Below are positions 13,601 through 28,032 of a stretch of DNA of 64,000 bases, piece by piece; position 1 is the first letter of the stretch; every line of letters begins with the position of its first letter. Under the pieces are notes generated by a model that saw only the letters and a program-made list of their open reading frames with translations, was not told the DNA's origin and did no database searches. The DNA is from Neocallimastix lanati (nom. inval.). Its lineage: Eukaryota > Neocallimastigomycota > Neocallimastigomycetes > Neocallimastigales > Neocallimastigaceae. A program made the translations under genes and the position numbers. The DNA lies in the NCBI GenBank assembly GCA_016946835.1, contig JACVTC010000058.1, positions 690,001-754,000 on the forward strand. The letters run 5' to 3'.

Positions 13601-15758
13601 AAAAGCTGTTCCATTTGTTTTTTCCATCTTTTTTGTTTGCTTTCTGGACTTTCAGTTGTGAAATTACGAGGTAAAGTCATTGATGCAAATGGCTGTGGTG
13701 AAGATGAACTTGGTGAAGCAAAGAAGCTTCTTCTGTTGAGATTGGGTATATTAGCACTTTTAATTTTTTGACTAGATGAAAATGGTTCATCTGTCATTGA
13801 TTCTAATAATGTCATTGTATTTTTCAAAAATTCTTTTTTTGTCATTTTCTTATTTGGATTATCATTATACACAATGTGTAAATCAGTATTTAAAAGTACA
13901 AGCGAATAAACGATAGAGTGTGTTACATCTATATATATGTAATTACAATAAAAAACAAAGCATAATAAAACAAAATAAATAAATAATAAATATACATAAT
14001 TATTAATAAATATAATTTTTATTGAATTTGATTTATATATATATATATATATATTTACCTTCATTAATAAATAGATCTTGACGATGTGGATTAGATTCAA
14101 AATAATGTTTTGAAAATTGTGCTAATAATCTATCAATTTGTTGAGTTTCACCAGTAATTACTACCTTTTTACATAATGTTCTAAATAATTATTAATTAAT
14201 TAATAAGATAATTTTAAATAAAATATTTTATTACAAATTAATTATTTTTATATATATTATATATAATTTTTGCAAAATCACTTTTAAAAAATAATTTTAG
14301 TTACCTCAATGCTTCGTCAATTTCAACATTACTAAAATCAAAATTATCCATAAAACATTTAAGTAATTCTATATGATAAGGATCACTATAAATTATTATT
14401 ATAATTATTATTATTTTATTTTTTTAAAAAAAAAAAAAAAAAAAAAATTTAATTAAAAAATATATTAATAAATTATCATATATATGTATTTTATATTTGA
14501 TTATATCATATTTCCAAAATAAAAATTAAAAGATTTATATTTCATTTCAATGTAATCAATATTAATTTTTCTGATAGTATTAATAAAAAATAGAAAAAAA
14601 AATTTTTTTTGATATTATATTCATGTTGATATATATTTATTTTTTCTCTTTATTTTAATTATAATATACTATATTTTTTCTATTTATTACTTTTATTATG
14701 TATTATTACTATTTTAATATTATTTGTATCATTAATTATTATCTAATTCAATATATTTATTATTTTATTATTTTATTATAATCAATATCTGTTATTCCAA
14801 TTTTTTTTTTTTTTTTTGAATTATTTATTTATTTATTTTACTTACGTTTCTGTTAAAATTAATATTATTGGTTTTCCCTCATATTCAGGATCTTCTAAAT
14901 CAAAAAGTTTTTTGGCGAACTCTGCTGGTGTTAAACCATCTTTTTCTAATTTTAACGCTTTATTATTAATTAATAAAGTTAAACCTGATTTTCTATGTGA
15001 ATTGTCTTTTTCATTTTCCAACTTATTTTCACTTTCCTCGATAACTTCTAATTTCGATTTTCCATATGAATTATCATTTTCATTTGTTGATTCATCACTA
15101 TTTTCCTCGATATCTTTCAATGCATCTTTAATTGTAAAGGTTTTCGCATCTTTATAATCACTTTTCATTGTATCGGATTTTTTAAGAGGATCTTCGGTAT
15201 ATTCCAGTGATGTATGGAAAGAACCATTATCTTGTGAAAAACTATCACTACTTGCTTTATCATCATTCGTATTATCATCATTCGTATTATTATCATAAGA
15301 TGACTGTACGTTTGTGCTTAATAATTTAATATCTTCAACTTCAATATTGCAATTTAAAATATCTAATGATTTTGCTTTTTTAAAGTTGTTTGGACTTTCA
15401 CTTTCTTTAACTTCAATATTGTCATTTAGTATATCTAAAGATTTTGCTTTCTTGGGGTCATTTTGATTTTCATTAATTCCATTAAATTCTTTTTTAAAAT
15501 TATTATTCGTTAATTCAGATAAATTATCAACACTTTTTGATGTTTTTTTCTTATCATCTTTTGACTATTTCAAATTATATATAATATTTATAATTTATTT
15601 ATTAATTAATTAATTTTATTTTTATTTTTATAATATAAATAAAGAGTTATATATATTTTAATTGTATTATTTTCATAAAAACTTACTTTCCATAATTTTG
15701 AGAAAAAACCTTTACTAGGTTTTTTTTGTTTTGATACATCAGAAGAATTTTTTTTCAT
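10666..15758 (-). CDS. Sec7-PH domain Arf guanine-nucleotide exchange factor
   Basis: Five exons on minus: 15687-15758, 14846-15564, 14305-14385, 14059-14180 and 10666-13928, with GTAAGT, GTAAGT, GTAACT and GTAAAT donors. The product is 1418 residues and the frame is exact. A Sec7 domain lies at about residues 225-385. It carries motif 1 (ITGETQQIDRLLAQF, with the catalytic Glu in GET) and motif 2 (SLVLLNTDLH), then MTKKEF. A PH domain follows at about 575-720 (RWVKAHCALF ... EDIMNEWVNVLNYW). The C-terminus has coiled-coil-prone Lys/Glu/Gln segments. Sec7 followed by PH and coiled coil is the arrangement of EFA6/PSD-type and related fungal Arf GEFs, which load GTP on Arf at the plasma membrane or endosomes. 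Long Ser/Asn/Thr linkers lie between. The N-terminal part contains a twice-repeated KKAKSLDILN segment. The Met-led hydrophobic frame upstream of 13928 is intron read-through. Confidence 0.9.
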
Positions 15759-16726
15759 TTTTTCTAGCTTTCTTTTTTTTTTTTTAAAAAAAAAAAAAAA
15801 AAGATAAAAACTTTATGTAAATTTTATTTTATTTTATTTTTTTTTATTATTATTATTATTAAAGAATATTAATATATATATATTGGTTTCCAATAATAAT
15901 TTTTTTTCTTTGCTTTTATACGTATATAATATAATAATATTTTAATTTTTTTCAATTTCTTTTTTATTTTTTTATTTTTTTTTATGTTATTCTATTTTAT
16001 ATACAGAAGTTTATATTACAATTTAATAAAGAATAATTATTCATATAATAATAATTCTTTACTATTTTTGTTTTTATTAATTTATTATGAATATTATAAT
16101 ATTATATATTATATTATATCATATCATATATCTTTTTTTTTTTTTTTTTTTTTTTTACTATTGATATTGACTTTTTCTTTCTTTTTTCTTTTTTCTTTAA
16201 AATATTGATTTTTAATTTTTTAAATTTCTTCTATTAATTATGAATTATTATTTTCGTTTAAAAAAAAAAAGGAAAACAATTCTTTTCCAATTTTACTCTT
16301 TGTGAATTTATATATATTGATTATTAAAAAAAATCATTATAATTGCTTCTATATTGGTTTGGTGATGATTATATTTAATTTGATTTACTATTAAAATTAA
16401 ATAAAGATATTCCCTGTTGAAATAAATAAAATGAATATATATATTTTTTTTTTATTGTCGTATAGAAATTGTGAAAGGAAAATAATAGAATTCTTTAACA
16501 GATAAATAGAATAAATTAAAAAAAAAAATTATATAAATTTAAATAACTACATTCAAAATTTGTTATTAATATTAATAATTCTATTTTGATTATTATAATA
16601 TAATAATAATATAATATCAAATCTGATTTAAAATTTTAAGTTCTGGCATTACCAAAAACCTTTTAATGTTAATTTTTTTTTTTTTTTTTTAATAAGATAT
16701 TCAAAATATATATATATATATATAAT

Positions 16727-16759
<33 letters not shown>

Positions 16760-17366
16760 ATAGAAATAAAAGTATACATATATATATTTAATTTATATTA
16801 TATATAATTTATAAAATATTTTAATTAATTATATTCAAAATTAAATAAAAAGTAATATTAATATAATTTATATTTAAATTTATCATTATTATCATTATTT
16901 AATATATAAATAATAATAGTATTTTACATTCCAAATATTTTATCCATTTTATAATTATATATTTATACTTTGATTTTATATAAATAATAGTTAATAATTA
17001 TTAAACGTAGTCAATATTATTAAAAAGAAATATAATAATATAAAAAGTTGATAATTATAATAATATATTGATTAATGAATTATTAAAAGCTTAAATAATA
17101 TAAAAATAATTTCATTATTCTTATTATATAAATAAATAATATTTTAATTTTATTTAATATTTTCTAATTTCATAAGTTTTAAATTTAAATTATTTGGAAA
17201 TTTAGTTTTAATTATTATTTTAATTAATTTAATAATGGTATAAGATTTGTTAATCTTTAATAATTAATAATAATTAATAATTAGTAGAAAATAATATGTA
17301 AATAATATTAAAATAATTAGAATAGAAAAATAATTATTAATTGAAAAAAAAAAAAACCGGAAAAAG

Positions 17367-17408
<42 letters not shown>

Positions 17409-18807
17409 TTATTATTTCAAAATCTAGGTAATATTTAATATACTCATTTAATAATTAAATAATTGATATTATTAATAATTCTAATTATAATTCATATAAA
17501 AAAGAAACTAAATTAAATTTATAAATAAATTAATCAATATATATTTTAAATATATAAATGAATAATTAATAATATATTCATATATTGAAATAATTAGTTT
17601 TATAAATAAATAATTAAAACATTATATACTTTTTTAATTATACACGTTTTTTCATGGTGATTTATTAATATTAATATATTATCTAATATATATAAACAAT
17701 GTATTTAATAAAATATTTTATTCAAAGTATTGTAGAAATGGAGAATAAAATAAAAAATAAACAATTTTTTAATATACATTTATTTTAAATATTAAAATAA
17801 TAATTATTTATTAAATAAATTAAAAAATTAAGATATATTATAAAAAAGGAAAACAATAATAAACAATAATAGAAATAATAATAAAATTTATTGTAACAAA
17901 ACTTTAATTTGTAATAATATTAAAGAAAAAACTAATATTACATTACAATTTATGTTCGAATGTAATATTAATTTCTTCTTTAATATTCTTTTTTAATTTA
18001 ATAAAATACCTTTGAAATATCATTTCATATAAAAAGAATATTAATAATATAACAATGAATATAATAATAATAAATATGATTATGAAATATAAAGATACAT
18101 AACTATAATAAAAAAAATATAACAATATAATATTTCTTTACATATGAATATAATAATTATTAATAATTATAATACTACTGTATTTTAATTTTTTATTAAA
18201 TATATTTTTTAAATATTCCTAAATTTGAATATATGTAACATTTAATGATTAAAGACTATAATACTATGTATTATAATACAAATAATTTTTTTATTATTAC
18301 TATTTTTTTTTATCACTTTTATTTTTATTTTAAAATATTTTATATTTTATAGTTTTTATTTTTTATTTTTTATTTTTTATTTTTTTTTTTTTTTTTAATT
18401 TCTTTTTTTTTTTTTTTAATTTCTTTATTTTTTATTTGGTTTTATCATTTATATTATTGTTTTTTATTTTATTATTTTATTATTTTATTTATAGATTTCT
18501 AATTTTAAATTTAAATATTATTTTATTGTTTTTTAATTATTATTATTATTTTATATTTTTTTTTTATTTTTTATTATTTAGCTTTTTATTTTCATTATAT
18601 ATATATATATATAATTTATACATGTAATTATATATATTTTATTATAAAAACAAACATAAAAAAAAAATATTTTTAATTTTATTTAATAATTTTTTTTTTC
18701 TTTTTCATTTACTTTTACTTTTATTCGTATTTTTATTTTTCACTATTTTATATATAAAAAAAATAAACTTAATTTATAAAATTATTATTATTATTATTAT
18801 TATTATT
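15759..18807. other. AT-rich spacer, no gene seen
   Basis: Contains poly-A and poly-T runs (for example a run of roughly 35 A at about 17371-17406), TA repeats and AT-only stretches. Short open frames at 15984-16208, 17943-18125 and 18436-18627 encode only Phe/Tyr/Ile/Leu strings and are not convincing. Confidence 0.6.
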
Positions 18808-19263
18808 TTAGTTATTTTCATCATCAGTATTATTATTAACATTGGTTTCATCCATTGTTTCTTTTTGATCATTATCATTAGTCTTTTCTATTTCTTCTCT
18901 TTCATTTTTATCATCATCAGTTTCTTTATTTTCTATATTACAATCATCATTTTCGTCATTATTACTTTTAATTTCTTTTTCATCAATATTACTTTTAATT
19001 TCTTCTACTTCATCATTTAGATCTTCTTCTTTATCTTCTTGATTTTCATTTTGACTTATTTCTTCTGTCTCTTCATTTTGAACTTTTTCTTCTTGAAGTT
19101 CATTGTTGATTGTTTCCATTTCCTCCACTTCTGGATTTTGATGTTGGACTTGTTCTCCATTTTGTGGTTCATCAGTTTCATTATTATTAATACTGTTGTT
19201 ACTATCATCATTATCATTATTATTATTATCATTATCATTATTATCATTATTATTAATATCTTC

Positions 19264-19302
<39 letters not shown>

Positions 19303-19453
19303 GTTATTACTATTGATATTATTATTATCATGATTATTATTATCCCCGCTATTATTATCACTGCCATTAAAATTATTATTATTATCATTATTATCATTAT
19401 CATTATTACCGTTATCATTATTAACATCATCATTATTATCATTATTATTATTA

Positions 19454-19503
<50 letters not shown>

Positions 19504-19815
19504 TTCTTCCACTACAGAAATATTTGTTAATTCATCATTATTTTCATTTACAATATTATTTTCTTTATTGTTATTATCATTTTTATTCCCGACCTGATTT
19601 TCTCGTTGATCTTCCTGTTGATCTTTTTTATTATTATTATAATCTTTGAGCATCTCATTTAGTTCGTTTTCAAGTTCAATATCATGTATTTCATCATCGT
19701 AATCAATATATAAATCATTTTCTTCATCTTTATTAATTAAATTATTTTCTTGATTTATTTTATTATTATTTATATTTTCATTTGAAAGAGGATGTTTTTC
19801 TTCTATTGAATTTGA

Positions 19816-19860
<45 letters not shown>

Positions 19861-21992
19861 TATGTTCATATTCATATTATTATTCATTCCTCCGTTCATA
19901 TTGTTAGTCATATTATTATTGAATATTTGTGGATTATTTTTATTTATATTCATATTCATATCATTTCTATTATTCATCATGTTATTATTCATTGTGTTAT
20001 TATTCATCATGTTATTATTCATTATGTTATTATTCATCATGTTACTATTCATCATGTTATTATTCATCATGTTATTATTCATCATGTTACTATTCATCAT
20101 GTTATTATTCATCATATTATTATTCATCATATTATTATTCATCATATTATTATTCATCATATTATTATTCATCATGTTATTATTCATCATATTATTATTC
20201 ATCATATTATTATTCATCATGTTATTATTTATCATGTTATTATTCATACCATTTCTATTATTATTGTTAAAGTTATTATTATTATTATTATTATCTAAAT
20301 TGTCGTTGTTGTTTTTGTTGTTGCTATTATTAGTAATATGATCATTATAATCATTACTAGTGGCTGATTCTGGAGAATCAGAAATATCAACCAACATTTC
20401 TTCTGGAATGGATTCACCATTTTCTAAAGGTTCACATTCTACACTTAGTTTCCAGAGATCTTGATCAGACATATAAACACGAGTTAAAATCCAATGTTCA
20501 ACTAACAAATCACCTAAACCTAAGTCAGATAAATTATTTGGATAATTTGGAAGAAGACCAATAGGTCTTTGTGCATTAGATGGTTCAGTTATTTCAGCAA
20601 TACTGCCAAAGCCTCTACAACATTCAATAAAATGAATATGTTCCTCAAGATGAGTTTCTCCTAAATGATTTAATCCTCTACCTGTTTCGTAGAGTTGGAA
20701 AATGTTATTAATTTGAGCTACTTCTGTATCAATATCTGGAATAACCATAATTTTACCAGTATTGAATTGGAAGGCTTCTAAAACTCGAGTGACTTCTTTG
20801 GTATAATCCTTTGGGAAAGTTTGTTTAAAGAAATTGAAATTATTTTTACTTTTTGAATCGAGAAGTTCCCAAGTTTTCCTTAACCTTCTAATTTCTGGAG
20901 AGGAAAGTACCCTAACAACAATGATTAGAGAATTGAAATTACGATACTTTTGATAAAGGTAATGGGACATAGTTAAAATAAATTGAATAACATGACATCT
21001 TTCAATTTCATTATTTTCAGATAATTTATTTGGTTTTAAGATACTATAAATTAATAAGTGTTTCAAGTAATTATTAAAATCAAGAATGGCTTGAATAGTT
21101 TTACTGTTTTTTGAAAGTGCATAATTAATAAAGTCTTCTTTAATATTAACTTTTTTAAACAACTTTGCATTGATAATTGTAAGTTGTTTTGCCAAAGTAT
21201 CTGGATCAAATTCATAAATAGAGTTATAAACAATTTTTTGAATATCCTCTTTTATGTTGGTGATTTTGGATTGATACATACTCACAGTTTCAATTAAATT
21301 TCTCAAATCACGAGTAGATAAAGAATCTGTTTGCTTTTCAGTATTTAGTCTTTTTTGAGCAGCTTGGAAATTATTTGTACTTCGTATCATTTCTACTATC
21401 AATGGTGATATTGGAATTAATGGTATATATCTTTTTAACTTTAATGTTTCTATATGATTAGAAATTGCTTGGGAAGAAATATTAATAGAATTCTGAAATG
21501 ACATTGTAGTAATAATATGATTCAAAGTATTTATACAAATATTAAAACTTTGGAATAATTTATCTTTATTTTCAAGAGAATTTACAATAATTCCTATTTT
21601 AAATATTATGCAATAATGAAAAATAAATATATAATATAAAGTATATATTGATAAATATTATATATATATATATTATAATATATAATAATTATAATTAATT
21701 GAAGGTTTAAAAGTTTATAAAATGATTTTATTATTTTAAGTAACATTTTTGTACATATATATTAAAAAAAAAAAAAAATTAAAAAATAAAAAAAAAAAGA
21801 AAATACCATTTTCCCATTGTACTTTTTCTTCAAGAATATTCGTAATATTTTTCACTATAGATAATAAAATTTTATATGATTCCTATTTTTATATATTAAA
21901 TGATTAAATAAAATATTTAATAGAAATTTGAATTTATATATATATATAAACACTGAAAAGATATTAAAATATATAATTTAAAATGATATTTG

Positions 21993-22043
<51 letters not shown>

Positions 22044-22129
22044 TAAAATTCTTTTCATTTATTAACCTGATATTGATCATTTTGTAATGAATTTTGAGCT
22101 TTTTTCAAAGCTATTTGTATATTATCCAT
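18808..22129 (-). CDS. RasGEF with MIT-like N-terminus and Met-Asn repeats
   Basis: Three exons on minus: 22067-22129, 21807-21882 and 18808-21593, coding 974 residues in an exact frame. Donors are GTTAAT and GTATTT. Residues 1-45 (MDNIQIALKKAQ ... DQYQESYKILLSIV) look like an MIT-type helical repeat. A CDC25-homology RasGEF domain follows at about 172-410: DPDTLAKQLT, then ERCHVIQFILTM, RNFNSLIIVVRVL, and SSPEIRRLRKTW, the usual NFNS-x-L-x-SSP-x-RL-x-TW core. It should catalyse GDP release from a Ras-like GTPase. I do not recognise a separate RasGEF-N (REM) domain. Residues about 488-590 are a tandem NMMNN array, followed by long Asn runs and an acidic Glu/Asp/Asn tail to the C-terminus. Plus-strand frames across the repeats are shadows. 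Confidence 0.88.
19975..20250 (-). repeat. 15-bp coding tandem array (Met-Met-Asn-Asn-Asn)
   Basis: About 18 copies of a 15-bp unit, attcatcatgttatt on plus, with variants at single positions (gttact, atatta, gtgtta). It encodes MMNNN repeats in the RasGEF protein. The unit is a multiple of three, so changes in copy number keep the frame. Confidence 0.9.
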
Positions 22130-22209
22130 CTTTGATGTATAATATTTAAAAATTATAAAAAAAAAAAAAAATAAGAAATTTGAATTTCAAATGAAATTTA
22201 ATGAAATTA

Positions 22210-22249
<40 letters not shown>

Positions 22250-22460
22250 TTTAAAAAACGTTATTCGATTTTTCTTTTAAAATAGTTTCTTGATTGTTAT
22301 TGTGTAATATTTTTATTTTTATGATATTATATGCTTTTTTATTATCAATAAATATATATTTATATATATTGTGATTATAATTTATAGATTTATATAAAGT
22401 ATATATATTTTCTTTATTATCTTTATTACTATTATTTTATAATTTCTTTAGTTACTTACC

Positions 22461-22540
<80 letters not shown>

Positions 22541-22999
22541 CGAATATGTTTTTATTGTTGATATTAATTATATTTAACTTTTCTTTCAAATCAACAATGA
22601 AATTTCAATATTTTTTAAACTTTTTTTATTTGTTTTTGTTATATACTATTTAATTCTTCCTTTATTTTTTATTCTTATGTATTCATATATATATTAAAAT
22701 AACTTGATAATTCAATTTATTTATTACAATTATTATTTTTATTATTATTAATAATATTATCTTGCTTTATCTTTTATTTTATTTTATTTTATTTATTTTA
22801 TTTTATTTTTTATTACTTTTATTAATGTTTTATTTTAATTCCATTTATTTAAAAATTTTATGGTTAAATTATATATGTTATATATTAATTATTTATTATT
22901 TATTTATTTATTTATTTATTATTTATTATTTATTTTTTATTATTTATTTTTTTATTCTTTATTCTTTATTTATTATTTAATTATTTATTATTTATTAAT

Positions 23000-23050
<51 letters not shown>

Positions 23051-25277
23051 TTATTTATTGTTTATTGTTTTTATATATATTTAATATTTAATATTTTATA
23101 TTTATTATAGTTTATATTATTTATTAATTAATGTATTATTTTAAAGTATATTATTGGATTAACATTAATTAAAAAGTTATAAATTATAAAAAATAGTATA
23201 AATCAAAAGTTAAAAGGTTATAACAATAAAATATGACCTTTGATTATTTTAATATTAATATTTATCAGAATAAATTAATATAAAAAAGAACTATCATAAT
23301 AATTTACAAATTATTTAATATTTAATTATTAAAAGATAATCAAAATATAAATTATTTCATTATCATAATTATTATTAATAAATAAATTTATTATTAAATA
23401 AGAATATAAAACAATTTAATTACTCTTCTTCATATTAATTATATTGAAGTATGTACTTTTTTTAATTTTTTTTTTTTTTATTTTAAAAAAAAAGATTCTG
23501 TATTATCTAAATAGATTATATTATAACAGTACAAAAGTCTTAATATTTCAAATATGTTTTACATAATTTAATTACATGAGTTCATAATTAACAAAAAGAT
23601 TAAATTTTTTAATAAATTATTAATAAAATATTAAAATTTAAATATTAAAAATAAATAATTATTGAAATAATAATATTATAAATATTAAAAATTAAAAATA
23701 TTCAAAAAAGAATAAAAACTCCGAATAATAAAAAGAATGTTTATTTAAAATGTACAATAAAATAAAAAAAAAATGTATGAATGATCATGTTTTGATAGTG
23801 TCAATGTCAATATTAGATAAATGATTTTTAAAAAATTAGTTTTTTAATTATTGTTATACAATTATATTTATTATTTTATTATATATATATATTTTATATT
23901 TTATTAGATTTTTTCATTATAAATTATAAAAAAATATATAAACCTAAATATTTATTTATTAATATTTATTATTATTTTAAAATTAAATGAGTTTTATATA
24001 TAAATTTTGTGTTATATATATTGTTTGCAAATATATAAACATATTAGAAACTATAATTCCAACATAAAATTTATAATTTTAGTTTTTTTTTTTTTTTTAA
24101 AAAAAAATTAAAAATGTATTATTGTATTACAATGATAAATATATATCTTAACAAAATTTAAATAGATATAAATTTATCTTTAAATATAAAATTAGATTAT
24201 AATTAAATACAAATTAGAAATTGTGATTATCAATAATTAAACTATTAAAATTATTATAAATGTTGGATTTGATTAAAAATAGTTATTACAGATATTAATA
24301 TATTATAAGATAAAAAATATGGTGTTATTATTTTAAATATATATTACAAAGTTTTTTCTTTATCATCATAATAAAATTGAATATTAAATTAAAATTATAA
24401 TAATTATTAAATGTTTTTAATATAATAAAAAAAAATTATAATTTAATTTATATAAAAAAATGAATTTTTTTATTATTTAAAATATATTATATATTTATTT
24501 CTATTTATAAATTTATTTGTAATCTATTAATTATCCAAAAAAAAAAAAAAATGTATATATATATATATACATATAAATATATAAATATAAATTTTAAAAC
24601 CATATTTTTAATTTTACCTAAATAATTTTCATTTTATTGTATCTTTTTTTTATTTTTATTTTTATTTTTATTTTTTATTTTTAATTATTATTATTTTTAT
24701 TTTTTTTTTTTTATTTTATTTTTTAAGAATAAAAAAATAATAAAATAAAATTCGAAATTGAAATTAAAAATAATAATAAATATATATTTTTATATTTAAT
24801 GAGGTTTGTATTTTCAAATAATTTATATTTTGTTAATAATTTTTAATACATTTTATTGAAGATTTAAAAATTTTAAAAGAGATAATATGCTAATATTTAA
24901 AAAAAAAAAAGCTATATTTAAAAATATAATTTTATTATTATTAAATAATAAAAAAACTAACTTTTTTAATTTTTATAATAATAATTTCTGATATATTTTA
25001 AAATTATAATTACTGGTATGCTTGTTGTTATTAATCAATTTTTTGGGAAACAATATATTATTGAATAACGAAATATGTGAATAATTAAAATGAAATAATA
25101 AAATTCTGGATTATTTCTTGGAATTTAAAATAAAGCTCTTCTAGCAATCGATACCATTTACTTTTTATTTAATTTATTTATTTATTTTTTTTTAATTTTA
25201 AATTCTAATATATTTAATTATATTATACCAGTTTAAATTATATAAATAATATATTTTATAAATAATAACATAACAAA
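22130..25277. other. AT-rich intergenic region with simple repeats
   Basis: Poly-A runs lie near the RasGEF 5' end, including one of about 40 A in its first intron at about 21994-22040. Further right are an (ATT)n array at about 22461-22538 and TTTA/TTATT repeats at about 22890-23065. The region separates the minus-strand RasGEF from plus-strand MOB1, so both promoters should lie here, but I cannot pick out specific sites. No gene seen. Confidence 0.6.
22461..22538. repeat. (ATT)n microsatellite, about 78 bp
   Basis: Uninterrupted trinucleotide array of about 26 units, upstream of the RasGEF gene and outside any coding exon. Confidence 0.9.
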
Positions 25278-26413
25278 ATGAATATAAATTTCCTTGGTTT
25301 TAATAAGGTATTAATATTTTTTTACTCCCTATATATATATAATTATATTATTATGCTTATTACTACTGGCTTTTTTTAAATACACAAATATTTTTCTATA
25401 TCATTTTATATTAAAATTTATATTTATATATATATAAATAATAATAAAAAAAAAATAAAAATAAAAAAAGGAAATATTTTAAATGTTTATTAAATATATA
25501 TATATTTTCCTTTTTTTTTTTTTTTTTTTTTTTTTGGAGATTTTAAGCAAATTAAAATAATATATATTATAAAATATTAGAATAAATAATAAAATTTCTA
25601 AGATAATACTAAATATACTATAATAATATTAAAATATAAAACACAATAAACTAATACAACTATAAATAATATTTATATATTATTTTATATTTTATTATAA
25701 AATAAAATAAATAACAATAACAACAACAAAAAAAAAAAAAAATTGAATAATAAAATAATAATAATAATTAAAATTAGAATAAGACCTTCAAACCAAAAAA
25801 AAATATTCCTGAAGGTACAAAGCAATATCAATTAAAGAAATATGCTGAAGCTACCTTAGGTTCAGGTAATTTAAGACTTGCTGTAGCCTTACCCGAAGGT
25901 GAAGATTTGAATGAATGGTTAGCTGTAAATACTGTTGATTTCTTTAATCAAATTAATATGCTTTACGGTACCATTACTGAATTCTGTACTCCTCAAGAAT
26001 GTCCAGTTATGTCTGCCGGTCCTAAATATGAATATCATTGGTGTGATGGAGTTCAATTTAAGAAGCCAGTTAAAGTTTCTGCTCCAGAATATGTCGATTA
26101 TTTAATGACGTGGGTTCAAAATCAGTTAGACGATGAAAATACTTTCCCATCAAAAATTGGTGTTCCCTTCCCAAAATCTTTCCAAAATACAGTTAAAACT
26201 ATATTTAAGAGGTTATTTAGAGTATATGCTCATGTGTATCATGCTCATTTCCCAAGAATTGTTAGTTTAGGTGAAGAAGCACACTTAAATACTTCATTTA
26301 AACATTTTATTTTCTTTGTTAATGAATTTAATTTGATTGATAAGAAAGAATTAGCACCTTTATCTGAATTAATAGAAGAATTAACTAGTAACCAGCATAC
26401 CACTAGTACTTAA
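25278..26413 (+). CDS. MOB1: MOB1 kinase activator
   Basis: Two exons, 25278-25307 and 25784-26413, giving 219 residues. The intron has a GTATTA donor and a TAAG acceptor. Exon 1 (MNINFLGFNK) joins exon 2 at TFKPKKNIPEG, exactly where the family's FKPKKNIPEG starts. The rest matches MOB1 along its full usual length: LGSGNLR, LPEGEDLNEW, NTVDFFNQINMLYGTITEFC, CPVMSAGPKYEYHW, RLFRVYAHVYHAHF, EAHLNTSFKHF. The family's zinc ligands are present: Cys78, Cys83, His160 and His165. MOB1 binds and activates NDR/LATS-type kinases (Dbf2, Sid2) in mitotic exit, septation and polarity control. Exon composition is clearly richer in G+C than the flanks. Only the 10-codon first exon is less certain. Confidence 0.96.
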
Positions 26414-26507
26414 ATTAAAAAGAAAAAAAAAAAAGAGCATAATTTTATGTTTTATATAAAAGACTATATATTTATATAATATATTATATATTATAATAAT
26501 GTATGTA

Positions 26508-26545
<38 letters not shown>

Positions 26546-27700
26546 AAAAAGAAAAAGAAAAAGAGAAAGTAAAGAAAAAATATATATATAATTATATATA
26601 TATAATTATATATATAATTGTATTAGTAATTAAATAAAAATCTACTTTTATTTTTTATATACATAATTTTATTATATATATATATTATAATTATATTTTT
26701 ATTATTGATTATATAATTTTTTATTTTGCTATGTTATTACTATATATATAAAATAAAAAATTAATATATAAATAATAATAATAATATTAAATAATAAAGT
26801 TTTTTCTTTAAAACAAAAAAAACAAAAAAAACAAACAGACAAAAAAACAAAAAATATATATAAATGTTATACCTATTAATACCTATTAATAAAAATTATA
26901 ATGATAATTCCATAAAAAAAAAAAAAAAAAAAAAAGTATATATAACATAATTAACTTTTTTTTTAGCAACTATAGTCCAACAAAAAGTTTTTTTTTTTTT
27001 TTTTTTTTTTTATTTTATTTTTATTTTATTTTAGTTTTTTATTAATTTTTTTTTTTTTTTTTGGAAATTGAAAATGTGGTTATATACATGTAGATAAATG
27101 ATAATAAATTAATACTTATATATAATAATAATAATATAATAATTATAATAATAAAACGAAAATATGAGAGATAATATAAACATATATATACTATTTTAAA
27201 AAAATAAAAATAAAAACATTTTAATTACTAAAATTATTAATAATGTAAAAAAATTTTTTTCTTTTTTATAAAATTTTATTATTATTAATAATAAATAAAG
27301 AATGTTAATATATTTTTGTTTAAAAAAAAAATAAAATAATAATAATCTAATAATAATAATTATATAATAAAATAAAATCAATAAATATAAATAGATTATA
27401 TTTAGTTAATCTAGTTATTAAAAAAAAAGGGTATGATAGAATTTATATTATTATAATTATTATTGTGTTTATTATTATTATTATTATTATTATTATTGTT
27501 ATTATTATTCTCCCTTAACTTTTTTTTACTTTCCCCAAAAAAAAAAAAAAAAATTTTTTTATTATTTAATTATATAAATTATAATAAATATATTAAAGTC
27601 TATTTAATTCTTTTTTTTTTTTTTTTTTTTTTTTTGAAATAAAAATAAAAATAATAGTACTAAATTCAATAATTAAAAAAAATGTAAAATAAATTTATTT
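26414..27700. other. AT-rich spacer between convergent MOB1 and BRF1
   Basis: 3' flanks of two convergent genes. It holds poly-A and poly-T runs, a short AAAAAG repeat at about 26543-26567, (TTATTA)n at about 27473-27510 and TA-rich DNA. No gene seen. Confidence 0.6.
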
Positions 27701-27986
27701 TTATTTTTCAGTTTCAGTCTTAAGCTTTAATGAATCTTCAAATAAGTGATCAATTGCAGCATAATTAATCTTCTTTGAAATCTTTGTTTGATTCAACAAC
27801 TTTTTAGCTGCTTCAGCTGGAGTTTGAGCTGTTGGCATTGGATCCTTGTTTGTGTTACGTTTCTATTAGGGATTTTAATCAAAAAGGAAAAAATAATATT
27901 TTTATTATTAAATTTTAAAAAATTACGTATTTGCTAGTATTTCGATTTTATTAAATAATAAATAAAATAAAATATATAATATTATA

Positions 27987-28032
<46 letters not shown>

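Noticed and set aside
13929-14100. Hydrophobic Met-led N-terminus before the Sec7 motif-2 exon
   Set aside because: It is AT-rich intron. Splicing at 13928 with a GAT codon across the junction restores the Sec7 domain and reaches the upstream Sec7 exons.
19039-19530. Poly-Ile frame opposite the RasGEF acidic tail
   Set aside because: It arises from AAT/GAT codon runs read on the other strand.
19862-20341. Long plus-strand open frames over the RasGEF repeats
   Set aside because: They are reverse-strand translations of the 15-bp Met-Asn array and contain only repeated Ile, Leu, Phe, His or Tyr patterns.
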